NCBI GenBank assembly: GCA_030562195.1
Contig: JAUJPP010000005.1
Span: 32,041,106-32,105,105 of the forward strand
Length of the DNA: 64,000 bases
Direction of reading: 5' to 3'
DNA from: Nipponacmea schrenckii
Lineage: Eukaryota; Mollusca; Gastropoda; Lottiidae
The position numbers and the translations under genes were made by a program. Of this stretch, positions 26,655-37,900 are shown piece after piece; within the stretch, counting starts at the first letter, position 1; every line of letters begins with the position of its first letter. Under the pieces are notes generated by a model. The model had not been told where the DNA came from and ran no database searches. It was given only the letters and a program-made list of their open reading frames with translations.

Positions 26655-27469
26655 GTCTGTATAATCGGGTTAAAGTTGCTATGTGGTAACTTAATCCAAA
26701 CATCAAGATGAATTATTTTAGGTAATTTCATGAACCTTTTCTTTTGGTCACATCTAGTATGAATGTGTATAAAAGTAATTTTGTTTCACCAATATAGTCT
26801 CTGACTAAGTGTACCATAATAGTCAAATGGTATGGCACTATTGGCTTATTCTTGTATTATCTAATGGAACATGAACTGGACATTCTTAAGTGGAAAGTTT
26901 AGGGTTTAATTTTCTGATTGTGTTGTACATCTGTTTAGAGTGAGTTCTGACTGTTAAATTATGATATACAATTAATTTGTAAAGAAAATGAACTTAAAGT
27001 AATAATGTGGATAATAATTACTAAAACGTGATATGAATATACCAAAGTTTGTGTAAATATTTGATATTTGTTAAAGCCTTAATTCTTTTTGTTATGTTAA
27101 GTATTATATGATCAAAGATTAGTTGACATGACATGCTAAATCATAATGTTAGAACCAAGACAAGTATTGTCAATTCATCATTTCATTTAGCAAGTTTCAG
27201 TATAACAGTACAGTACAAGGTAGTCTCTATTGCATCCATATTAAGAAAAAGTTGAATGTTTGGAGTTGTAATCATTGAAAATGATTAAATGTTGTCTTCA
27301 TATAAGGAAAATTTAAATTTTGTCAATCACAACTTAATTTAATAAAAAAAAGACTCATTTTAATTATATATGGGCATTGAAAGAGGGAAATAAGACATTG
27401 TCTCATATTAGATATATAAATTGTATATTTTGTTGAATTGGTGTAAATATTCCATATATAGCTTATTGA

Positions 27470-27475
27470 AATAAA
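27470..27475 (+). terminator. candidate poly(A) signal of the GPCR gene
   Basis: An AATAAA hexamer lies 816 nt after the GPCR stop codon, followed by a T-rich stretch. No earlier perfect hexamer on the plus strand was noted in the 3' flank. Confidence 0.45.
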
Positions 27476-27479
27476 CATA

Positions 27480-28265
27480 TTTTTTATAGTACTGTGTTAT
27501 TATTTCGTCATCATACATTTACATTTCACTACTATTCTTATATTTACTGTGAAACATTCATCTATTACCAACCTCATGCCACTATATCACCAGCTTTTCA
27601 ACTTTCCCTAGTAGGCTAATGGTTTGCTATCAGACTAGTACCATTGAAATTAACAGGTGTAATACCATTAGAATCAGCATGTATATTTCTATTGGAATCA
27701 AAAATCTGAAATTTGGCTCATTTTAAGGTAGCTTATCTCTTTGAATTAGACACATTTTAATTGATTTCGGAGGAGGAATACCATGAACTTTGATTATTTT
27801 ACCCAAAAAAGTAACAAAAATGTCACAAGATTGAAACTGTTATGATATTTACTTCACAATAATCAGTATGTTTGAACAGCTTAGCAACGGATTAGTTTCC
27901 TATTTTGATCATAAAGACCAACATCCAACAGTGTATGTTTATGATTGATTTCAGGTTATCACTGAAATCAGCTATGAATTACAAATATAGTATTATATTG
28001 AGTATCTCTCTGAGATTTAAATCAATCTGACAAACTAAATCATGGCTTCATGGCTTTGTTTTAATTCAGGCTTTAGTTGATGTTAGCACAATATTTCAAA
28101 TTTCCTCTGACAACTTAGTTTCTCAAATGATATTTTATGAATGGCTTACTTCGTGAGATAGAATTTTCTATATACTTTAAGACTTAAGTTAGATATATAT
28201 GTTAATATTATATGAATGTTACTAAATTTCAAACGGTGCAAATAACAAAAAAAAAATTGTTGATT
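27480..28265. other. gene-free stretch
   Basis: No exon or repeat boundary recognised between the GPCR 3' end and the minisatellite. Confidence 0.45.
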
Positions 28266-28267
28266 TT

Positions 28268-29130
28268 AACACAAAATAAATGCTGATTTGAATAAATACA
28301 CAAGTGGTGTTGATTTGAACAGTGTACAATGATTTAAGGTCAAAACATGTTAATTTGAACTCAAAACAAGTTGATTTGAACTCAACACAATTTAATTTAA
28401 ACTAAACACGAGTTGATATGAACCCAACACAAGTTAATTTGAACCCAATACATGTTGATTAGAGCCCAATACAACTTAATTTGAGCCCAATACATGTTTC
28501 TTTTATATCCAATACAAGTTAATTTGAGCCCAATATATGTTTATTTGAACCCAATACAAAAAAATTAAAAGAAAAAACAACAACAATATTTTACAACTCT
28601 GTCGTGACAGGGATCCTTTCTACCAGCTGGTCCTTAGCCAAACCTCTTAGCATTGATCTTTTCCGGATTATCCGTACCCATTTACAGTTGGGTGGACTGG
28701 AATTATGAGTGAAAATGACTTAATCAAAGGTCATTGAACTTTCACACACCGATTGAGATAAGAACTCACGTCATACAATTTCGATGTATCCAAACAAAAA
28801 TTGTTATGACATTAAGAACTAACACTCTAACTGCTGTGCTATAGAACCTCACAACAAGTTCATTTCAGCCCAATACAAGTTGATTAGAGACCAATACAAG
28901 TTGATTAGAGCCCAATACAAGATAATTAGAGCCCAATACATGTTTATTTGAACCAAATACAAATTAATTAGAGCCCAATTCAAGTTAATTAGAGCCCAAT
29001 TAGAGCCCAAAAGCAACATTAATTGACATTGGGTTTTAAATAAACATGTATTGGGCTCAAATCAACTTGTCAAATTGATTTGAACCCAATACATGTTTAT
29101 TTAAACCCATTGTCCATTAATGTTGCTTTT
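28268..29130. repeat. 21-bp minisatellite split by a SINE-like insert and ending in a foldback
   Basis: The unit resembles ACAAGTTAATTTGAACCCAAT. It runs in direct orientation at 28268-28560 and 28850-29008, with first-to-last drift from GAACTC to GAGCCC variants. The block at 29009-29130 is an inverted pair: AAAAGCAACATTAAT at its left edge and the complement ATTAATGTTGCTTTT at its right edge, with the same 21-bp words facing each other inside. Confidence 0.85.
28600..28860 (-). mobile_element. SINE-like insertion (second family)
   Basis: It interrupts the minisatellite. Read on the minus strand it starts TAGCACAGCAGTTAGAGTG, an A-box-like word, and ends with GACCAGCTGGTAGAAAGGATCC. That tail recurs in plus orientation near 50830-50860. 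The B box is degraded. The tRNA origin is inferred from these two words only. Confidence 0.55.
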
Positions 29131-29700
29131 AACTCCAGTAAACAATTCAATAAATATTTGCCTCTATGGTAATATTGAATGATTAAATATCTACATCATT
29201 AGGACTCTAATTAGTAATATTAAAATAAATAAAAACAGAAAGATCAATTTGATAATGAACAAAATATATGTGCTATTCTGATTTTCACATGAATTGGTAA
29301 ATATATTTCACATATATATGAAAAGTATAAAAATGAATTTAAGTATTTTTATTAAATATAATGGAAGATCCACTGTAAATGAGGGTCTATCTAGTTAATT
29401 GCTCAGTCTACTCATTCACTTGACTCAATTATTCAGATTCTACAAAAATGAAATATATCCTGGACATAGACATCTCATATTACACAAGCCTTCTAATCCT
29501 TCTGGCATCTTCTAGAAATTCTTTAAAACTGTCAATAGAATGATCAGTCAATAAGTCAGAAAACAGACTGTTGTGACAGTGCCATGTAATAAAATCTGGT
29601 CTTAAAATCTATCAATCATTCTTGGTGTCAGCAAATCTCAATAGTCTAGTAATTATTACATTCGTACATTCGTACATTCGTTAAATATTCCATATAACAC
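29131..29700. other. gene-free stretch
   Basis: Nothing recognised apart from a small CATTCGTA triplication near 29660-29680. Confidence 0.45.
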
Positions 29701-29704
29701 CCAT

Positions 29705-30345
29705 AGTGTGTATCAGGGCTGTTGATTTGGCTCTATATGCCGGACATGACCGACAGTCATGCCAAAATGACCGTTTGCAAATAGGCTCCGCCGGACATCA
29801 AGTATAGGTCGGTGACGTTAAAAAAAAAAATTAAAAATTAAATTACCCAACAATAACGTTTAGTCAATGAGACTCCTAACACTACTGGTCGTTTAGTTTA
29901 GTTAATTAAGAGATTATTTAATTTAGTTAATTAAAGAGATCAACGGTAAGAGGTGGTTAATTAACAATGAATTTATTGACAATTACTAATCGGCTCCCGG
30001 AAAACGCTTCCAGTTCAAAGAGATTTACTATCTCAAACTACTTACTTTTAACAAACAGTTGACACGATAATCCGTTATGTGTTAAATCCTATTGTTATGC
30101 CATCAAATTTTAATCGGTCATTATTCATTGATATAGTTATATATCAAGTCTATTTTGCGATTATTGTCTTCCGATTTCATCAGTACCAACGTAAACATGA
30201 CGAAGAAAATGTCGGCACTCAGATAGAATTTTTGAAGATGATCGCTTGGCGGTCATTGAGAATTCTTCTTTTAACAATTATAAAGTTGACAGAAAGTTCA
30301 ATTAAATGTCATGGGCAGGTAATTTACTATTGAAATTTGACTGTG
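29705..30345 (+). repeat. copy 2 of the unclassified interspersed family
   Basis: This is the longest copy of the family also seen at 12005-12310 and, inverted, at 39838-40310. Shared words include TATATGCCGGACATGACCGA, TGCCAAAATGACCG, AAATTTTAATCGGTCATTAT, TTTCATCAGTACCAA and CGGTCATTGAGAATTCTTCT. The 84-codon frame at 30079-30333 lies within it. The matching frame of the inverted copy has stops, so I do not call a protein. Confidence 0.75.
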
Positions 30346-30539
30346 TATAGTGGAATAGTTTGGAGATGGATGGGTAATCATTCAGGATTTTCAGTGCGTA
30401 GAAAAGGCTTGATGCATGATGTAGTAAATGTCATATTGCAAAGTTTTCCAAAGATAAAATTCCTTTCTACATGTCAAGCATGAACCAAACAGAGAGCTGA
30501 CCTAAAGTTTAAAACTGGCAACAAAATCCTAACACTTGT

Positions 30540-30835
30540 TTGACTTACTCATCTGTTTTGCATCCACATTAAAATTTTACTAAGTCATGGCTAATAACTT
30601 AAAAACGGTTCATTTAAAAATTGTCAAATTTGGAACTTGTAAATCTTATAAATTCCAATGCTCACACCAAGCTTTTTCAAAATCCTTTGAAAATTGTAGC
30701 TTCTATTGCATCCACAATAAAATTTTTACATTATTCTACTAAGTAAAGGTCAATATAATTGTTCCTTGAAAAATTATCAAATTCAAACTTGACCACTGCC
30801 TTATCCATTGCTATAAAGTAGCCAATATAGATCAA
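30540..30835 (+). repeat. diverged pearl-like units
   Basis: About two units of the 160-bp family: CACATTAAAATTTTACTAAGTCA, split by drift, then AATGCTCACACCAAGC, AATCCTTTGAAAATTGTAGC and TTCTATTGCATCCACAATAA. Neither terminus is preserved. Confidence 0.75.
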
Positions 30836-30841
30836 CTATTC

Positions 30842-31218
30842 TAAACTAGTGTACAAAAGAAACGATACCAATGTTTTTTCAATTTTTTTTTACAAAGTTA
30901 ATGTTTTAATATGAAAACCTGCACACCCCAAACACCTCATAATTGATCAAAAATACTGGGAAGAATCAATCACTTCTGGGAAAAACACAAATTTCTAGTT
31001 GTACGTGCATATAAACTGTACAAAACAGCTGACAGACCCCACCCATCTTTAAAGGCTTGTCATATTGATTGTACACATTTTATTGAAATGAATTTCTGCA
31101 CAGATGTTGATAAAAGATTTTTCAAAAGTATTACACCAATCCTTAAGTTTTGCATTTTTTAGTTTGTCTTTACTGTTTTTGCAAACAAGTGGTATCGTTT
31201 CTTTTGGACACTAGTTTA
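30842..31218. mobile_element. MITE with 29-bp terminal inverted repeats
   Basis: The left arm at 30842-30870 (TAAACTAGTGTACAAAAGAA, then ACGATACCA) matches the complement of the right arm at 31190-31218 with one mismatch in 29. The TA at each end fits Tc1/mariner target duplication. The 377 bp encode no transposase. Confidence 0.85.
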
Positions 31219-31329
31219 TATATCCTGGTCAATTAGAGGGGTATATGAGTCTTGAGATTGACTTTAATGTGTTATGTTACCAAATGCTGAACAATTTTAG
31301 TAACATAAAAGCAGCAGGTATTTGAAGGA

Positions 31330-31560
31330 ATACAAACATTATTATTGTAGTATTAGTATCATTATCAATGTAGTATAATATTATCATTATTATTGTAATA
31401 CCGTACCTGTATCATTATTATTGTAATACTAATATCATTATTATTGTAGTATCAGTATCATTTGTTGTAATACTAGTATCATTATTATTGTAGCATTAGT
31501 ATCATTTATTGTAATATAAGTACTGTACGTAGTATTAGTATCATCATAATTATTAATCCT
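31330..31560. repeat. imperfect minisatellite of TATCATTATTATTGTAATAC-type units
   Basis: About eight units of 25-30 bp built from TAGTATCATTATTATTGTA and TAATACTAGTATCATT variants. It lies just beyond the 3' end of the deacetylase gene on its minus-strand downstream side. Confidence 0.8.
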
Positions 31561-31942
31561 ATCTGTCACAATCTTATTTCATGATCAAGACCAATGTCAT
31601 TATCACCTGATGTAACCAGACTGATAAGCATCACAATTGATAAGCAATACAAGTTATTTTTTTATATGTCCAAGGCACATCATTGTTAAGCGGGTAAGAA
31701 CTACCAGTCAAAGAACTACTTCATTTCAAGTTAAAAAACGAACAGTTATGTTTCAGTTATTTGATGTGTTATACTTCTGGAGGTGAATTGCTTTAAAGCA
31801 AATTTACCTAATGGGAAAGTGGCTAATGTAGGTCGAGATTTGAGAAGCACCCTTAGACCTGATACTGCCCCATCACAGCAGATGTATTAATACATAAACT
31901 CTGTGATGCATGTTGATATATATTTTATGTAACATTGACAAC

Positions 31943-31995
31943 TCACTTCTCTTCACAGATAGAGTTTTCTACATTTTCAATTCTTGGTATGGAAA
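31943..31995 (-). CDS. HDAC6: HDAC6-like exon 29, probable last exon
   Basis: [16 protein letters not shown], then TGA. Acceptor is a long T run plus AG. The last codons read GAG AAG TGA, and the same bases form a good donor (GAGAA then GTGAGT). The exon may therefore end the protein or splice onward. Confidence 0.7.
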
Positions 31996-34900
31996 CTAAA
32001 AAAAAATAGAGTGAGAGAATATGAATATAGCACACTCTATTTAAAAAGTTAAATACACAATAACCAAAACATCAAATAGAATAATAAACTGGGTTATGAA
32101 AGAAATTCCATGTAAATATGCATCAATTTATTGACAAAAAAATGCTCTGGTATATATGAATGAAAATATCATACAAAATTCATGATTTAAAATAACTAAA
32201 TACATTATATAAATATATAGTGCTTTTATTACCTCTACACTTCAGAGAGTTCCAGAAGTTTTTATGTGTGTCTAGGACATTATGAATGGTTTCTATTGCA
32301 CTGAAAATAGAAAAAACAAATTTCATGCAAACCAAAATTCTTTATTATAGAAGTGAAAACTAATGCTGGGTATTGCCAAACATGCCACGATATGATACAT
32401 ATTACGATACAAGGGGCAGAATACCATTTGTATAGTGATATGGGGCAAGGTTACACTATTTCTCCAAGGTCTCAGTAATTTTCTATCTGTAACTAAAACG
32501 TTTAGTTTTTTCTTATATTTTTTTGTGGTATCTAAAATCTGAACTAAACTGCAGATTTTTCATGACAGTGATACAAATAATAATGTCTAAAAACTAAAAT
32601 TAATTGACCATGTATTGGTGTTAATAATTTCAGTCTGGTCCCATAATATTTTTAATAAGCATATGCCATAGGTTTAAATAACATCCACCGACTATTAAAT
32701 AAAGGAAATGTTATAAAACTTAATTCAACCCAGTCTGTGGTATTTAGATATAAATACCCACCGTCCTAGTAATTTAAACTATGGATTGCAGAAAAGTCAG
32801 CAAAAGGAATCCATGATGGGATAAGCTTGCATTCACCGACTAGTAAATTTATATTACCCACATTTTTATGCTTTGTATCGTCAATTTTCATAATCAATTC
32901 AATGATAAATATTGTACACTTTAAAACACATCTTAATTTCAATTTGTTGAAATCTATAAATTTTATCATTTTTATCTATATTTTGAAAAATTATTTAAAA
33001 GATATCAGATATAAGTAGGATCAAATGACTTTTCGTTAAAAAGATTAAAAAAAATATAACGGATACACTGAGACAAGTTTTATAAACAAAGATATTTACT
33101 GGTCTTGCATACAATATATATGGGGATGGTGGTTGTCAAGGTTATAATTCAAAATGTTTTTTAGTACATAGACACAAACATGTTCTAATCATCTTATCAA
33201 TGACCAGTACATTGATGTGGTTTATTGACTTGATTAGTAAAAATCACTGATAACTGGCCAAATTAACAGATGTTAAACACCTAAATTGGAAAGTTTACCA
33301 TAAATCACAAAGTGATAGATTTACAAAATATAACAAGATAGCTTGCCAGGCAAGGTAACATACGCCCACTGGCAGCATTGAATTTGAAAAATGAATTGAG
33401 CAATGACTCAAAAACATTCACTTATTGGATATTAAAGTCAAGGGCAAAAACTCAAAAACTGTTCATGGAAAATCGTCAAATTAAAACTTGACCACTATCT
33501 TATCTATTTCAATACTCATACCAAGTTTCATCAGATATAATAAAAAATTGTTGCTTATTTTGCTGCCACAAATATTTTTGACGCAATATTACTAAGTCAA
33601 GAGCAATAAATCAAAAAAATCAAACTTGACTAATGTCTTATCTATTCAAATGCTTACACCAAGTTCCATCAAAATCTTTTGAAAATTAAAGCTTCATATT
33701 GTAACCACAATAGAATCTTGGCGCAATTTCACGAAGTCAAGGGCAATAACTCAAAACAGTTCATTGAAAAACTGTCAAATTCAAACTTGACTGAGGTCTA
33801 ATCAATTCCAATGCTCACACCAAGTTTCATGAAAAATCTCTGAAAATTGGAGGATTTATTGCATCGAAACTAAAATTTTGACAAGAATTTACTACTTCAA
33901 GGGCAAAAACTAAAAAAAACTGTTCATCAAAAAAAATTGCCAAATTCGAACTTGACTGTTGTCTTATCAATTCCAATGCTCACACCAAGTTTCATCATAA
34001 TCCATTGAAAATTGTAGCTTCTATTTTGTCTACAACAAATATAGAGGCAGGGGCAATAACTCCAAAACTGTTTATCGCAAAATCATCCAAATCGAACTTG
34101 ACTGCCGTCTTATCCATACCAATGCTCATACCAAGTTTCATTAAAATCCATAGAAAATTGTAGCTTCTATAGTGTCTACAACAAATGTTGACGGACCCAC
34201 AGACCGACAGACAGGGGTGACGACAATATACATTCACATATTCATGTTGGCTTATAAAAATCCGTTCATTCGATAATTTCCATACATGCATACCAAGTTT
34301 CATTAAGATTTGATTCATTTAGCCTCTATCGTGGATACAACCCAATTTGACGCGTTTTTACTAAGTCGAGGGCAATAACTCAAAATCCGTTCATTCGTTA
34401 ATTTCCATTTTTGAACTTGACCGAGATATCATCAATATATACATGTATACCAAGTTTCATTAAGATCGGCTAAAAACTGTAGCCTCTATCGTGGATACAA
34501 CCCAAATTTGACACGTTTTTTTGACACGTCATGGGCAATAACTCAAAATCCGTTGATTTGATAATTTCAATTTTCGAACTTGACCGAGATATCATCAATA
34601 TATACATGTATACCAATCTAAATTAAAATCGGATAAAAACTGTAGCCTGTATTGCGGATACAACAAATGTGGACGGCTGACAGAGGGACAGGGTGACGGC
34701 AATATATTCCACATTTCCATTGTGAATAAAACGTCATTCACAAATGGAACATCATATGTGTATTAAATCTCAAATAAAAAGGACAGAATTTGTTCAAGTG
34801 ATAGTTTTTATCTGTTAAATATTCACTATATACTGTGTTTAGTATATAGTGAATATTTAACAGATAAAAACTTCTAGTAGGTTTACTGACCATATTAATC

Positions 34901-37900
34901 ACACAAAAAAAACAACAAAAAACAAGTGGTTGAACATCAAGATACACCCACTTTAAAGTACATTTTTGTACACACAGTTGGAAACTCCAGCAATATTTGG
35001 GCCTTGTTAAAGATCTCATTAATATACATTATTTCACCAAATTTCATTCAAATCAGACGAAAACTGTAGTCTGTATCACGTTCGCAAGCTAATTTTGATG
35101 GGTTTTGACTCAGTCAAGGGCAAAAACTCAAACAATATTTATCGTCAATATAGAACTTATCCAAATCTCATAGTAATAACTGATCACAGCAAATTTTGTT
35201 CAAATCTGATGAAAACTGTAGTCTCTATCACGTTCACAAGCCAATTATGATGTGGGTGTATAAAAACAATGTCAAAATAACAGTTTGGAATTACAAGGAT
35301 GAAATGATCAAGTTTGAGGTTTTTATTAAACATTTTTAACTTTGTACCTTACAAGGTTATAATAAATTGTTTAGAGTATGTGCTGAAGAAGCAAACAAGG
35401 AAATATTTACCTTACCACACAATTCTAAAAACAAGGCCATTTTTAAGCTAATTTTCTCACTGTTTCGGGGCTTTAATTACATGTAGTTAATATAGTCTCA
35501 TAATACATGGTCAGAATTAGGTCTGTTTAATATTCAGCCCATGGAGACAATACAATGAATGAAAAAAAAAAAAATGACACACATATTTCCATGTGCAATT
35601 TGTTTCAAAAATACTCATGTTCATGTGTATCAGATGGACATCTTTATGTACATGTAGCTGTGAAAACAGGCAGAACATTTGACACTTAACAGTATGAATG
35701 GATCTGTAAGTTTAACAGGTTGGTTTGACAATGAAACCAAGAAAGATTACACTGAAACATTAGCCTACTCAAAAAATAGGAACCTTAATAACTATAATCA
35801 TTAATTCATTTTACCCTGTGCCAGTGCCTTCTGTTGAATAGTTACTTGTTACCTTTCAACCGCCCTAATCTGTGTGACATCTATTATCAAGAATTTTGTA
35901 CAAGCAAACACTGTCCAAAGGCAATCCAGTATTCAATCTGTGTTCAATGAAGGATATATAAAGAAAGCAATCTGTCAAACCAAGCTGAACAATAAGTAAA
36001 TTTCTTATATGCCCTTATAGTGATTGATTGATTGCATTCATTAATAAAGATATATCAGCAATAGACTAAGTATATTACTATCAATATACTGGATTCTTCA
36101 GTATGATGCACTTTGTAAGATATTTCAGGGATTGTAATAAAAAATTTTGAGTCCGTGCATGTTTAGTCTTCAAATAGCATCAATTGAATGTCTGTCGAAC
36201 AAATTTTTAAGAACTGCCTTCTAACAATTTCGGAGCTGTTTACCAAACAATTTGACCTGAACTTTATCATCTTTACATATATTATATACATGGATATATA
36301 TATATTTGTTTTATCTTCAAATATACAAAATGTCTCCACCAAGAAATACAATCTGTCTTTTTTGTTTTAATGGTGCTCATTAGACATCTAAAAGAGCTAA
36401 TATGAGCTAATATTAGAAATGGGTAATAATAGCTTTTCTGTCTATAATTGATCAGCACTAGAGTGAATACAAAAGTTACGAGGAGTCTATCCATAAACAA
36501 ATTAATTTTGATGGATAATGTCCAAGAAATAGAGATAATTTGAGTCACAACAAGTAGTGGTGGAACATTAATTTATATAGATAAACACAAGCATTGTTGA
36601 ATGAGAACATGAGTTAATTTGTCGGCTGATTACCCAGGTCGCGTGGGTTAACATGCAATTCTTGTGTCCACACCAGGGAATTAATCTTATTTCCTGACAG
36701 AGGGTCAAGGCTTCTTGATCCTGTTGCTAATGAAACATTATTCTACTATTGCAATTCTATAGTTTTATATCATGATAGCAGTTCAGATCTATTTATCTTC
36801 TCAACTAATATTTATACTAGATATAACCTTATACCCTCACAACATTTTGCTTGCTGTCTTTTTACCTTTAATTATCCTTATACTTTAACATTAATTAAAC
36901 TTTTTCAAATTTCTTACCCAAAAGAGTGTGGATTGCCTTCGATGAATATTGAAGATTACCCAAACACCTATTTAACTCATTGCAAAATTTGAGAAATTGA
37001 AAACAAAAATTTTACCAATCAAATTGACAAATGTATAAAAATCCTTTAACTATTGATAATGGAACTTTTACCAATAAGAAGGTTTGATATTGAAAAGATG
37101 TTTTGCCTATCAAGAGGAAATTCAACTAGATTTCAAGGCTATAACGACCAAAACAATAAAATCATTATTAAATTCAAATTGACCTTCAAACTTTACCTTA
37201 AATAACTTATATCCAATCTGTTAAAATAAACCATCATAAATTTATGATTAAGGTTTAAGTCTACAATAGTTTACACATAAATGACGACCAGTGAACTTAC
37301 TACTAAATTTTACTAACTTGGTAACGCCTATTACGACCTGATTTTATTATGACATTTTTAACAACCCGACCATAAAATCCATCCTTGTTTACCTTTAAAG
37401 TAGCCCAATTTGTCTGAGGTTACAAAATTATGTAAATGAAATTTTAAATTTTAATATAAGTTATAATGTTCATAAAAACTCAAATATTTAAGGATTGCTA
37501 AAACCCATCAGTATAAAACTAATTGTTCAAATAAATAATTGGAAAATAAAAAAGACGGATAACTATAAAAATTGAGAAGTTTTTCCATAATTTAATGTTA
37601 GGTTTGACAACATGTTTTACCATCACACAAATACATCAAACCATTTTAACAAGATATAACACAACAAAATACAATACAAATGCCGATTTTAAAATTTTGA
37701 CAATTCGCAATTTAAATGAATATAAATATATTTTTTACAATCCTGTTGAGTTTAATTACATAAATCAAATTCAAATAAAGTTCTACATCTCTTTGATTCA
37801 CATAATGTAGAACAAATGGAGAGCAGTGTACAATGCAGGAAAATTTTCCACTACACTGATACCCCTATTACGACTGACAGTGAAGAGACATCTAACGGAA

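Noticed and set aside
28268..29008. CRISPR-like look of regularly spaced repeats
   Set aside because: The units are contiguous with no spacers, in animal DNA with spliced genes. It is a minisatellite.
30079..30333. 84-codon open frame with LRILLLT-type words also seen near 39841-40035
   Set aside because: The similarity comes from two copies of the same DNA repeat. The rest of the frame is not conserved and has stops.
32766..33018. Overlapping short open frames upstream of copy A of the pearl-like repeat
   Set aside because: AT-driven, no motifs, within the HDAC6-like intron 27.
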